Positions 27,701 through 35,882 of a stretch of DNA of 64,000 nucleotides are shown one piece after another. Position numbers and translations under genes: made by a program. Every line of letters begins with the position of its first letter. The first letter of the stretch is position 1. The stretch is from Candidatus Brocadia pituitae (lineage in GTDB: Bacteria > Planctomycetota > Brocadiia > Brocadiales > Brocadiaceae). The notes beneath the pieces were generated by a model. That model saw only the letters and a program-made list of their open reading frames with translations. It ran no database searches and was not told where the DNA came from. The DNA lies in contig AP021856.1 in NCBI GenBank assembly GCA_017347445.1, positions 2,178,613 through 2,242,612 of the forward strand. Reading direction: 5' to 3'.

Positions 27701-29246
27701 AGGTGTAGTCATTATCCAGCGTTGTTCCTGCATAATTTGATGCCTGAGCTCCTGTTGTGATTTTTGCCGTATAGATAGTGTTATACTTAAGATTTGCTAA
27801 TGGAGTAAAAGTGGCGGTTTCTGCATGGGTAGTTACTGCACCAGATACTTTCTCTTCTCCTTCGATTAGCTGAAACGTATCCGTGGTAAGAGTGGAACCA
27901 TTCATGAACAGTGAAAAGATCGCCGATACGGTTGTATTAACTGCCACACCTGCTGCTCCATTGGTTGGGATTGTAGAATCTACGGTAAGAATAACCCTTG
28001 GTGGGGGTGGAGGCGGCAAAGGTGGTATCAAATCTGCAATTGTATCACCAAAAAGAGCATCAGGAGTAGCGCTATACCACGTCACGTAGAGGCGCTCATT
28101 TGACATACTATTAATTCTGGCACCGTAAATATCATCAGCAGTGGCATTGACTGGCCCCTGTTCTGCATTCCACGTTGTCATTTCGTCTGTCGATTTTGCC
28201 CAGTAGATATTTCCCGTATTAGCGGTACCCGCAGTAGTTTGTGCGCTGTATACGACATATACATCACCGGTATTTTCATCAAAAGAGATTTTCGCACCGG
28301 TAATACCTTTTGTATCGTTGGTTAACACATTTGATTTGGATGTCCACGTCCCGTTAGCATAGAGAGCTGTCCGAACATCATCATTTGTGCCAAGGATGAC
28401 AATGTCTGCGGCATAGGCAAGATAAATGTTACCGGTAGTCTTGTCAATGGTTGCCCCAAATGCTCCATCATAGGTGGTATTATCAGCAGCGCTGGTATCA
28501 ATGTTCGTCCAGCCAGCATCCCAGGTACTGCCGTTAAACACCTTTGACTGGATATCATCGGCCGAAATATCCCATCGTATCGCCATAATATTCCCACCGG
28601 ATAGTGGTATCAGGATGAGGAAATCATCGGCTAGATCAAAAGGATTCGTGCCTGCCTCCGTCCAAACTGATCCGTCAGCGCTTTTCATAACAAAGGAGTC
28701 TGACCCGTCTTGGATTCCAATATAAAGAATACCGTCGGTACTTTTTGTAATAGAAGGAAGGTTGGCCCCTGCAGTATAAGACCCAGACTGGCTGGCTCCC
28801 GTTGCATTAACCGTACTCACTAACGCATCGTTGCTGGAATCAAGTCTTGTGTACCAAAGGTCATCACTGCCTGAGTCAAAGGTTACGATGTGAACAAATG
28901 TACCCGTCGAATCACCCGGAGTCCATTGGTCATACCAGATACCAACACCCAGACAGTCTGTTTGGCTATCAACCGTTACCGGCGACCCCCACACAACACC
29001 ACCATCGGTGGTCTTACGATAAACACAAGAACCGTTAAAGTCCAGGTAAAACGTGTAGCCAGTTTGATCAGAAATAAAAACCGTTGTGGGGGAAATACCG
29101 TTGTGATAGGTGGCAGTTGTTCTTACGGTACTGTCAATGGTTACTTCCGTTGCCAATACCATTCGGCTCAAAATAAGCATAAAACAAATAATGAAAAAAC
29201 TCAAGAAGACATATTGCCATTGGTGCTTCTTGATAATTTCTGTCAT
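24771..29246 (-). CDS. Giant exported protein with nine Big_5 (SbsA Ig-like) repeats
   Basis: A 1,491-residue surface or secreted protein, with AAAGGAG ten bases before the ATG. The N terminus QYVFLSFFIICFMLILSRMV is a signal peptide. Residues 35-405 form a repetitive propeller-like region (KTTDGGVVWGSP, KSTDEMTTWNAE). A proline-rich hinge precedes nine Big_5 domains (about 420-1353), each with NG...GV.....I.ATFSEAM and a closing YTWSFTT. A Thr/Pro linker (1356-1389) follows, then a C-terminal Ig-like domain (IERGEIDIVTATITG). It resembles the downstream giant at 10207-16452, which has one Big_5 domain of the same type. Role: probably adhesion or a cell-surface layer; no enzyme motif seen. 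No riboswitch is visible in its leader. Confidence 0.85.
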   Translation of the reverse strand: MTEIIKKHQWQYVFLSFFIICFMLILSRMVLATEVTIDSTVRTTATYHNGISPTTVFISDQTGYTFYLDFNGSCVYRKTTDGGVVWGSPVTVDSQTDCLGVGIWYDQWTPGDSTGTFVHIVTFDSGSDDLWYTRLDSSNDALVSTVNATGASQSGSYTAGANLPSITKSTDGILYIGIQDGSDSFVMKSADGSVWTEAGTNPFDLADDFLILIPLSGGNIMAIRWDISADDIQSKVFNGSTWDAGWTNIDTSAADNTTYDGAFGATIDKTTGNIYLAYAADIVILGTNDDVRTALYANGTWTSKSNVLTNDTKGITGAKISFDENTGDVYVVYSAQTTAGTANTGNIYWAKSTDEMTTWNAEQGPVNATADDIYGARINSMSNERLYVTWYSATPDALFGDTIADLIPPLPPPPPPRVILTVDSTIPTNGAAGVAVNTTVSAIFSLFMNGSTLTTDTFQLIEGEEKVSGAVTTHAETATFTPLANLKYNTIYTAKITTGAQASNYAGTTLDNDYTWSFMTTGDSNPPKVGSTSPLNGTDGVTINSVIIATFSEAMQSSTINTNTFTVSDGKGNIGGTVSYSGTTATFTPLSNLSDSTTYTARITNGVKDFAGNAMASDYSWSFTTVDITTPKVSSTSPPNGAASVTTNSVITATFSEAMQSSTINTNTFTVSDGKGNIGGTVSYSGTTATFTPLSNLSDSTTYTARITNGVKDLAGNAMASDYSWSFTTVDITTPIVSSTSPLNGTDGVTINSVIIATFSEAMQSSTINTNTFTVSDGKGNIGGTVSYRGATATFTPLSKLSDSTTYTARITNGVKDLAGNALISDYTWSFTTGDFTAPMVVSMNPFNGATGVAITSIITAIFSEAMQSSTINTNTFTVSNGKGNIGGTVSYSGTTATFTPLSKLSDSTTYTARITTSAGDVAGNMLISDHTWSFTTIDTTSPRVISANPLNGAAEVAINSAIAVLFSEAMLASSINTNTFVVSAGGKDISGTVLYNGATAVFLPSSNLSHSTMYTARITTGMMDLAFNEIASDYTWDFVTTGDVIAPTIIATSPVNGDAGVAINRGITVTFSEVMQQSTITTDTFSVNDEKDNIRGTVSCHGATATFTPLNNLLPYTAYKARIATGARDLAGNALASPYTWSFETSGDVDSMAPKVILTNPVNGIAGVEVSSVVTATFSEMIDATDVTTDTFLVNDGSDNISGIVSYNQTTATFIPSNNLSAYITHTAKITKGIKDLAGNPMISHYTWSFTTTGDFTAPTVIYTSPANGAAGVNVSSAITATFSEMLDASTLGTDTYSINNGSNNLGGVVSYRDKIITFTPNTNLDFNTIYTATITTGARDIAGNPIASAYTWSFTTELVPSTPTPGHTETPTPTPIVPPTTTPSSTPPPSECSTDKIEMLPEKMEIERGEIDIVTATITGANDCPVKGETIRAKITEGKRRIVVSPQFSITNHAGQAVFTIKALNNTGRATVKFKSGNVKTAVKVKIVE
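26740..27670 (-). repeat. Three near-identical ~312-bp tandem repeats inside the Big_5 giant gene
   Basis: Big_5 units 2, 3 and 4 of the protein are almost identical in DNA, with a period of about 312 bases. Shared blocks such as TCAACCGTTGTAAAACTCCA and TTGATGACTGCATCGCCTCG recur at that spacing. The neighbouring units are more diverged, so these copies were made or homogenised recently. Confidence 0.85.
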
Positions 29247-29317
29247 CTGCTTAAAGCTCCTTTCAAAAAAAGACTTTTAACCCAGATGAGTGCCTAAGTG
29301 AGGTTCTATAAATAGGA

Positions 29318-30784
29318 TTAAAAAAATTTGTTTATATCAGCGAATTTTTTCATATCCCTCTTGAAGATATCATGCTCAGATTTTCCAAACGAGATAATAA
29401 AGTTTTTTAGCCGGTAATACGGTCTCAAAATGAAGATCCGCACAAGATTAACCATGGCAAAATTTGCCTTAAACACGGGTGTTGTTTTGAAAAAGGTAGA
29501 GTATTTTCTTTTATATTTCCATCGTAAAAATTGCAATTCCTCCGATGAAAGGTGCTTTGTTTTAACGTTTGCCCAGAAGCCATTGTACTTACGGTAATCG
29601 GCAGCATTGGTAACAAGCCCTTCTTTGATTAAAATATCCCGCATGCCGGTTTTGGGATACGGAGTTATAATTTGTTCACCGAAAAAATCAATATTTGCCT
29701 TGTCAAAAAATTCAAAATTTTGGGCAATGTCTTCTTCTTTATCCTCTGCGTGGCCAAGAATCATACCACCTACAATAAGGATATTATTCTGGTGCAGGAA
29801 TTCAATTGCCTTTTTTGTCTTTTCCAGCATGTTTCCCTTATTCATGATCTTTAAATTTTTCTCAGAAACATTTTCAATTCCCAAGAATACAATTTGTATC
29901 CCTGCATGCTTCATTTTTTGTGCTAAGGCAGGAGAAGACGCAATTCCTGAAGTACTTGCCTGCACAATATAACGGAGATCATTGTGCCCTGCTTCTACAA
30001 TGGCGTCACATAAGGATTCAAACCTCTTTACATTTAAGGTGATATTGTCGTCTGAAAAAGTTATATATTTTGCCCCACATTTTTTGGCATTAGCAAGGTC
30101 CTGCATAATTCTCTCAAATCGGTAAGTCCTGAAAGTGCGCCCGTACATGCGGTTCATGCTGCAGAAATTGCATGTCATCGTACACCCACGGGACGTTTCA
30201 ACCATATCGAGTCCTTTTCCCGAAAAAAGATAACCCTTCCAAATGCGGGTATCTCTTCTTGGAAGTTTCAGGTTATCCAGATCTTGTAATGGTCTCGGAG
30301 GGTTATGCAAAAATCCACCATTTTGCCGATAGGACAAACCGGGAACATCTTGCCAGTCCCGTTTACCTTCTATTGCGTCCAATAAATCATGAAAGGTTTC
30401 TTCACCCTCTCCGCGGATGATGTAATCAAAAGGATTGCCATCTTCAGAAGATGCAATTTCTTCATATAAAAGCGTTGCATGATACCCACCAACAGCCACC
30501 TTAATCTCTTTTTGGAAACTTTTTATAAACGCCGCAATCTTTCGCGCCGTATCAAATTGAAACGTCATTGCACTCAACCCTATTATGTCCGGTTGATAAT
30601 CTTCGATCGCCTTTTTCAGCGAAGGCAATAAGGTTGTTCTTTTCAGCACCAGATCAGCAAGTGCCACTTCATGATGCGGCTGTATATTTCCTGCAAGAGA
30701 AGAGATAGCAAGATTTGGCGCCCTCCATGTCTTTGCAGAAAACTGGGGAACTGTATCAGGCATAGAACACAATAAAACCTTCAT
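29318..30784 (-). CDS. Radical SAM protein with N-terminal B12-binding-type domain
   Basis: A 488-residue protein. The N-terminal 150 residues form the Rossmann-like domain seen in B12-dependent radical SAM proteins (IIGLSAMTFQFDTARKIA, KVAVGGYHATLL, YIIRGEGEETFHDL). The Fe-S motif SRGCTMTCNFCSMNRMYG (CxxxCxxC) is near residue 205, and ITFSDDNITLN and VFLGIENVSEKNLK follow. The C-terminal 100 residues are basic and aromatic. Such enzymes perform methylations, ring closures or other radical chemistry on lipids and cofactors. In anammox bacteria, radical SAM proteins of this class have been proposed in ladderane lipid synthesis; whether this one belongs there cannot be told from the neighbours. 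Confidence 0.88.
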   Translation of the reverse strand: MKVLLCSMPDTVPQFSAKTWRAPNLAISSLAGNIQPHHEVALADLVLKRTTLLPSLKKAIEDYQPDIIGLSAMTFQFDTARKIAAFIKSFQKEIKVAVGGYHATLLYEEIASSEDGNPFDYIIRGEGEETFHDLLDAIEGKRDWQDVPGLSYRQNGGFLHNPPRPLQDLDNLKLPRRDTRIWKGYLFSGKGLDMVETSRGCTMTCNFCSMNRMYGRTFRTYRFERIMQDLANAKKCGAKYITFSDDNITLNVKRFESLCDAIVEAGHNDLRYIVQASTSGIASSPALAQKMKHAGIQIVFLGIENVSEKNLKIMNKGNMLEKTKKAIEFLHQNNILIVGGMILGHAEDKEEDIAQNFEFFDKANIDFFGEQIITPYPKTGMRDILIKEGLVTNAADYRKYNGFWANVKTKHLSSEELQFLRWKYKRKYSTFFKTTPVFKANFAMVNLVRIFILRPYYRLKNFIISFGKSEHDIFKRDMKKFADINKFF

Positions 30785-31110
30785 TTTTTTAATGAAACCT
30801 CGATATACAAAAATATTATTAAATCAAACGTATTCAAAAACAATTTATCGGTATCCAAACGGCACAATCTATTTATTTTGTTAAATCTATTCTAAGAACA
30901 TTTTACTTTGTTAGAATATATTGTCAAGCTTACAAACAAAAACTGCCATTATGGAAAGATTCATTTAAATTTATTTAAAATCATGTCGATATATAAGTAT
31001 TATTGTTTATTGACGTTATCAATAGATTAAGCATGGAACACTTGTCTTATTTATGAGTATGGGAACTATAGTAAACGTCTCAAATAAGTATACAGTTACA
31101 TGTCATTTTT

Positions 31111-31155
31111 AGCACATTCGCTTTGCTCCGTGTAAATTCCGCAAAGTAAAGTGCT
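31111..31155 (+). promoter_or_regulatory. Hairpin in the leader of the GGDEF gene
   Basis: The 407-base gap 30785-31191 is AT-rich. Near its end, AGCAC...CTTTGC pairs with GCAAAG...GTGCT around a loop, giving two stacked short stems about 35 bases before the start codon. It could be an operator or a leader hairpin. No confident sigma-70 promoter was found in the gap. Confidence 0.35.
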
Positions 31156-31191
31156 CGTTAGAAAACACCTGTGTTGTCTATAAAATGAATT

Positions 31192-33396
31192 ATGAATTTA
31201 TTCCCCGCAGAAAATAACTCCCCGAAGACTAGGCTGCTTGAACGATGTTATGGGATACTTGCAGCAATGCAAGTCCTGGCTCAGTCAACCACACCGGAGG
31301 AAGCCATCTCTAAAATCCTCCAAACCATTTGTGAAAACCTGGAGTGGACGCTTGGTGAATACTGGGTCGTTGACAATAAAAGTAACACACTACGCTGTTC
31401 TGAAGTCTGGCATAAACCGTCATTCAGTATTCCGGAATACAAGAAACAGGCCATGCAAATCATCTTTTCCCCTGGTATTGGATTGCCTGGTATTGTTTGT
31501 ACTGATAAAAAACCGGTCTGGATCCACGACATCGTTGATACTCCCAAACTTCGTCACACACAAATTGCCGAAGAAGCGCAGTTTCACGGGGCTTTAGGTA
31601 TCCCCGTTCTCCATGATAACGAACCATTAGGTGTTTTTGTATTTCTGAGCAACAAAATACAACCACCCAACAAGAACATCCTCGTGACATTGTCCTCTAT
31701 CGGTAGTCTGACGGGTCTCTTTATAAAGAGAATACAAGCGGGAAATGCATTTCGTCAGGCGTACAAAGCGTTAGAACTTAAAATCAGGAAACGAACGGCA
31801 GCGCTGGTACAAGCCAACAAGAAATTACAGGTGAAGATTGCAGAGCGTAAACAGGCTGAGGATGCATTAAATGAAAGCGAGGCCAGGTACCGTGAACTCT
31901 TTGAAAATTCTCCCGTCTCTCTGTGGGAAGAAGATGCCTCTGAAGTTAAAACTTACATCGATCATTTACGGGCAACAGGAACTAATAATCTCAAGACCTA
32001 TTTTGAAAATCATCCAGAAGAAATTGACAAATGTGTTGCCCTCGTTAAGATCACAGATATAAATAAGGCAACTTTGAAGATGTATGAGGCTGCCAGCAAA
32101 AAGCAGCTATTGACCGGTTTGACTCACATCTTTGACAATGAGGCATTCACTGTATACCGGCAGGCATTGATTGCCCTGGCTGAAGGTCAAACGTTATTTG
32201 AAGCTGAAGCTACCAGCCGTACATTTTGTGGTACAAAGAACTATGTGGATCTGCGATTATCGGTAGCGCCAGGATATGAAAACACGTGGGCAAAAATTTT
32301 TGTTTCTCTTAATGATATCACCGAACGCAAGAAAACCGAGAATGCGCTGAAGCGCAGAATTGACTTTGAAAAAACGGTTGCCAGCATATCTACAAAATTC
32401 CTTGTTTTTTCTGAATTTAGTAATGCTGTTTACAAATCACTGGCTGATGCAGGCCTACTAAGTAGGGCAAGCAGGGCATATCTTTACCAGTTCCGTGATA
32501 GTGGCAGTATCATGGACAATACCCAAGAATGGTGCCATGAAGGGGTGCTTCCGAAAATTCAATATCGTCAAAACCTGTCTTCTGCCATGCACCCCTGGTT
32601 AATGGAAAACTTACACGCCGGCAACATAATTCACATTGCTGATGTTTCTCACATGCCCCTTGAGGCTGCCGCTGAAAAGGAAAAATTTGAAAAGGAGGAG
32701 ATCAAGGCACTCTTGATTCTACCGGTATATGCCGAAAATGAACTGGCAGGATTTATAGGTTTTGACAATGTCGCTACGACTGGTCCATGGAATGAGGAAG
32801 ACATTGCGCGGTTACGCATTATGGCCGAAATCATTGGAAATGCCATTGCACGTAAGAAATCAGAGGCGCTCATCACGCACATGGCCTATCACGACCCCCT
32901 TACCAACTTACCTAACCGCAATTTATTTCAAGACCGTCTCCAGGTGGCAATAGTCCATGCTAAGCGCACAGGAATAATTATGGCAGTTATGGTCATTGAT
33001 CTGGATAACTTTAAAACCATTAATGACTCTTTGGGCCATCACACAGGCGATTTGTTACTTTTGGCAGTTGCCGAACGGCTTAGTAAATGTATACGGGAAA
33101 GCGATACGATTGCCCGTACTGGAGGAGACGAATTTATCATTGTTCTCCCCGAAATTACCTATCCGATAAATGCAGCCATTGTCGCAAATAAAATACTAGA
33201 CACCTTATCAAAACCATTTTTGCTGGAAGGCCACGAACTCTATACCACTGTCAGCATAGGCATCAGCCTGTATCCAGTTGATACCATAGACACAGACGAC
33301 CTGGTCAAAAAGGCAGACATTGCTATGTATCTCTCAAAAGAACAAGGCAAAAACACCTACCGATTCTATAAGTCTGATATGAATACTCATATCTAA
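31192..33396 (+). CDS. Diguanylate cyclase with GAF-PAS-GAF sensor region
   Basis: Makes the second messenger c-di-GMP from two GTP. The 734 residues start with a GAF domain (about 25-185, IFSPGIGLPGIV), then a coiled coil (190-222, LKIRKRTAALVQANKKLQ), a PAS domain (225-385), a second GAF domain (390-560) and a C-terminal GGDEF domain (570-730). The active site is an intact GGDEF at 644-648, and RESD at 635-638 is an inhibitory I-site in the correct position five residues upstream. No EAL domain and no membrane span are seen, so it is a soluble synthase with product feedback. The likely targets in this window are the PilZ protein at 48415 and the riboswitches at 16.5-16.7 kb. Confidence 0.93.
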   Translation: MNLFPAENNSPKTRLLERCYGILAAMQVLAQSTTPEEAISKILQTICENLEWTLGEYWVVDNKSNTLRCSEVWHKPSFSIPEYKKQAMQIIFSPGIGLPGIVCTDKKPVWIHDIVDTPKLRHTQIAEEAQFHGALGIPVLHDNEPLGVFVFLSNKIQPPNKNILVTLSSIGSLTGLFIKRIQAGNAFRQAYKALELKIRKRTAALVQANKKLQVKIAERKQAEDALNESEARYRELFENSPVSLWEEDASEVKTYIDHLRATGTNNLKTYFENHPEEIDKCVALVKITDINKATLKMYEAASKKQLLTGLTHIFDNEAFTVYRQALIALAEGQTLFEAEATSRTFCGTKNYVDLRLSVAPGYENTWAKIFVSLNDITERKKTENALKRRIDFEKTVASISTKFLVFSEFSNAVYKSLADAGLLSRASRAYLYQFRDSGSIMDNTQEWCHEGVLPKIQYRQNLSSAMHPWLMENLHAGNIIHIADVSHMPLEAAAEKEKFEKEEIKALLILPVYAENELAGFIGFDNVATTGPWNEEDIARLRIMAEIIGNAIARKKSEALITHMAYHDPLTNLPNRNLFQDRLQVAIVHAKRTGIIMAVMVIDLDNFKTINDSLGHHTGDLLLLAVAERLSKCIRESDTIARTGGDEFIIVLPEITYPINAAIVANKILDTLSKPFLLEGHELYTTVSIGISLYPVDTIDTDDLVKKADIAMYLSKEQGKNTYRFYKSDMNTHI

Positions 33397-33598
33397 AGCC
33401 CCCTGGCCGGAGTCCCGGATATACACCCCAGCCACGGTCCGGTTGAAAAAAGCAGAGGGTAACAGCATCTAACAGACAATCATCATATCAAACCATGACC
33501 AAGGCACGGTAATAATTATTTTGATAATGCCAGAGTCGCAGATTATAATTACCTAAAAAGTTTGCCAGTTCACACACAATTTATTGCGTCCTTCTCAA

Positions 33599-34312
33599 AT
33601 GCACCCGTCTCATCCCGATATTTCACTTGTTATTCCCGTATACAATGAAATCGAAAATATTGAATTACTGGAGCGTTCTATCATTACTAATTTGGCCGGA
33701 CAAAACTACGAAGTAATTTTTGTAAATGATGGCAGTACTGATGGCAGTACCGTGAGAATAAAAGAATGTTGTGTCAGACATAATAATTTTCGTGCCCTTC
33801 ACTTCAAGAAACATGCTGGCCAAACTTCCGCTATGGATGCAGGTTTTAAACATGCATACGGCAAATATATCGTTTCTATGGATGCAGATATGCAAAATGA
33901 CCCTGCCGATATCCCAAAATTGCTTGAGAAGCTTCATTCGTATGATATGGTATGTGGTTGGAGACAAAAAAGGAATGATCCTTGGATCAAGCGCATTTCT
34001 GCCATCGTTGCTAATTTTATAAGAAATAAAGTTTCACAGGAGAACATTAAAGATACGGGATGCTCCCTTAAAGCATATCGGAGGGAATGTCTTCAGCGAA
34101 TCAGGCTGTATAATGGCATGCATCGTTTTTTACCGACATTGTTTAAAATGGAAGGTTTTACTGTTACTGAAATCATTGTAAACCACTACCCGAGGAAATT
34201 TGGAAAATCAAAATACGGTATAACCAACAGGGCATTCAGGGCTTTTGTAGATCTCCTGGCGGTACAATGGATGAAAAAGCGTAAACTTCATTATGAGGTA
34301 GATAATGATTAA
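33599..34312 (+). CDS. Family 2 glycosyltransferase (polyprenyl-phosphate sugar transferase type)
   Basis: Transfers a sugar from a nucleotide donor, probably to a polyprenyl phosphate at the inner membrane face. Of 237 residues, the N terminus has LVIPVYNEIENIELLE, VIFVNDGSTDGS and SMDADMQNDPADIPKL (DxD region), and the middle has DTGCSLKAYRRE, as in DPM1/ArnC-type enzymes. It lacks the C-terminal membrane segments of ArnC. I chose ATG 33599; a TTG 15 bases upstream is the only alternative. The next gene overlaps its end by eight bases and encodes a membrane protein of the lipid-A N-terminal family, the usual partner. Confidence 0.87.
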   Translation: MHPSHPDISLVIPVYNEIENIELLERSIITNLAGQNYEVIFVNDGSTDGSTVRIKECCVRHNNFRALHFKKHAGQTSAMDAGFKHAYGKYIVSMDADMQNDPADIPKLLEKLHSYDMVCGWRQKRNDPWIKRISAIVANFIRNKVSQENIKDTGCSLKAYRRECLQRIRLYNGMHRFLPTLFKMEGFTVTEIIVNHYPRKFGKSKYGITNRAFRAFVDLLAVQWMKKRKLHYEVDND

Positions 34313-34595
34313 TCTTATAACACATATCAACGCCTGGGTTATCCTAGGGTTTATTGGACAATTTCTTTTTGGATCCAGATTTTTTATACAATGGATTGTT
34401 TCAGAAAGGCGTGGCGAAAGTATTATTCCTGATATATTCTGGTATCTGAGCATGACAGGCAGCGCTCTATTGCTAACATATGCAGTTTATAGGCGAGACC
34501 CGGTGTTTATCATGGGTCAATGTTCAGGACTTTTTATCTATCTGCGCAACCTTATGCTGATTTATAAAAAGAAAAGACATGGATATGGCAGATGA
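34305..34595 (+). CDS. Lipid A biosynthesis N-terminal (LAB_N) domain membrane protein
   Basis: A 96-residue membrane protein with three hydrophobic segments and the family sequence GQFLFGSRFFIQWIVSERRG near residue 20. Free-standing LAB_N proteins are commonly encoded next to polyprenyl-phosphate glycosyltransferases; a flippase-like or anchoring role has been suggested, not proven. It starts inside the last codons of the glycosyltransferase gene, so the two are translationally coupled. A strong hairpin follows at 34661. Confidence 0.9.
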   Translation: MINLITHINAWVILGFIGQFLFGSRFFIQWIVSERRGESIIPDIFWYLSMTGSALLLTYAVYRRDPVFIMGQCSGLFIYLRNLMLIYKKKRHGYGR

Positions 34596-34660
34596 TTAGG
34601 CGTAACAAAAAATCAGAAATGCAGAAGTATCATGATGCATGTCGATCTTCCCAATAAAAA

Positions 34661-34707
34661 AACCACAGACTACAGAAGCATCTTATGCTTGCTGTGAGTC
34701 TGTGGTT
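34661..34707. terminator. Hairpin terminator between convergent LAB_N and peroxiredoxin genes
   Basis: AACCACAGACT pairs perfectly with AGTCTGTGGTT around a further paired loop (AAGCA/TGCTT). On the minus strand it is followed by TTTTTTTATTGG, so it is a good intrinsic terminator for the peroxiredoxin gene. On the plus strand only ACTTATAAAAT follows, a weaker stop for the glycosyltransferase/LAB_N pair. Confidence 0.8.
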
Positions 34708-34793
34708 ACTTATAAAATAAAAAGCTTTTCAAATAACTCTATGAATAAATTTTATAACAACATACATTGCTTGTAAGCCGAATCAAAAGTAAA

Positions 34794-35315
34794 TTATCCC
34801 TTTCCCAAGGTCTTTGCACCAGGCTTCCATTCAACAGGGCAAAGCTCTCCTGTTTGTAATGCCTTTAAAACCCTGAGAATTTCTTCAACACTCCTGCCAA
34901 CACCTAAATCATGGACTAGCTGATATTTTACTTTTCCCTCCGGATCGATGATAAAGGTACCACGTAAGGCAATGCCTTTGTCTTCGATAAGTACGCAATA
35001 TTTTCTCGAAACCTCTTTTGTCATATCACTCAGCCATGGGAAATTTATTTTTCCAAGCTCTTTTAACCACGCCTTATGCGAAAATACACTGTCAACACTT
35101 ATCCCTAATACTTGGGCATTCAAAGTCTTAAACTCACTGTCCCGCTTAGAAAATTCGGTAATTTCCGTGGGGCATATAAAAGTAAAATCAAGGGGATAAA
35201 AGAAAAGGACAACCCATTTGCCTTTAAATTCATCCAGACTCACCTCTTTGAATTTATCACCTACAAGCCCTTGCAAGGTAAACTCAGGTGCATTTTGTCC
35301 AACCCTTACACTCAT
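34794..35315 (-). CDS. Peroxiredoxin, typical 2-Cys (AhpC/Prx1 type)
   Basis: Reduces hydrogen peroxide, peroxynitrite and organic peroxides with a redox cysteine, in the cytoplasm. The 173 residues contain the peroxidatic Cys48 in FYPLDFTFICPTEITEF, the arginine later in GIALRGTFIIDP, and the resolving Cys159 in GELCPVEWKPG, so it is a typical 2-Cys enzyme that works as a dimer. No dedicated reductase lies beside it. It probably protects an organism that handles reactive nitrogen species, which is inference from the presumed host. Confidence 0.95.
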   Translation of the reverse strand: MSVRVGQNAPEFTLQGLVGDKFKEVSLDEFKGKWVVLFFYPLDFTFICPTEITEFSKRDSEFKTLNAQVLGISVDSVFSHKAWLKELGKINFPWLSDMTKEVSRKYCVLIEDKGIALRGTFIIDPEGKVKYQLVHDLGVGRSVEEILRVLKALQTGELCPVEWKPGAKTLGKG

Positions 35316-35419
35316 ATCATCCTCCTTTTTGGTAAAATGTAATCATTGTTAAATAAATATTAATACGTATTATAAGAACGCGATATTATTTGTCAATATA
35401 TTTTTTTATTACTTCTTAT

Positions 35420-35797
35420 TCATTTTTTTATAACAAAAAAGGTTAATGCCATTACCTGGAAAACTAAGGCAAGCAACAGATACGCATGGACATCGCTATT
35501 ACGATTAAGGTAAGCAAAAACAAGTGAACCAAAAACGAAACTTTGGATTACAGAGGCTAGGATACTCAGCCATGAAGCAGGTGCATAGAGTAATGTCCGG
35601 TTTATGTTCTTTACTTCATGTAACAGAGATTCCATAATGAAATCTTTCTCCTCGTATCCTTTTTCCTTCCTGATTTTAACGGTAAAACACTCTCTGCAAA
35701 ATAAAGCTCCGTCTTCCTGAAATACTGCACGTCCGGAGTCTATATCATTCTTCGACAGGCTTCTTTTGCAATTAGAACAGAGTTTAATTTCCAACAT
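35420..35797 (-). CDS. Small membrane protein with N-terminal zinc ribbon
   Basis: A 125-residue protein of unknown function. Two Cys pairs, C7/C10 and C34/C37, form a LIM-like or zinc-ribbon knuckle. A charged linker (KGYEEKDFIMESLLHEVKN) follows, then two hydrophobic segments at about 73-97 and 105-123 ending FFVIKK. It stands between the peroxiredoxin and the response regulator, on the same strand as both. No family recognised. Confidence 0.75.
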   Translation of the reverse strand: MLEIKLCSNCKRSLSKNDIDSGRAVFQEDGALFCRECFTVKIRKEKGYEEKDFIMESLLHEVKNINRTLLYAPASWLSILASVIQSFVFGSLVFAYLNRNSDVHAYLLLALVFQVMALTFFVIKK

Positions 35798-35882
35798 AAC
35801 TATTCCGGTATTTCCAATAGATATTCTCTAAAAAGATGTCTTATAAAAACAGCATGTCTTAATTGATATTAGTTCTGCATCT

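Noticed and set aside
29247-29317. A c-di-GMP aptamer before the second giant gene, by analogy with the first
   Set aside because: Neither GGGCAAA nor GACGCAAAG occurs in this stretch on the minus strand.
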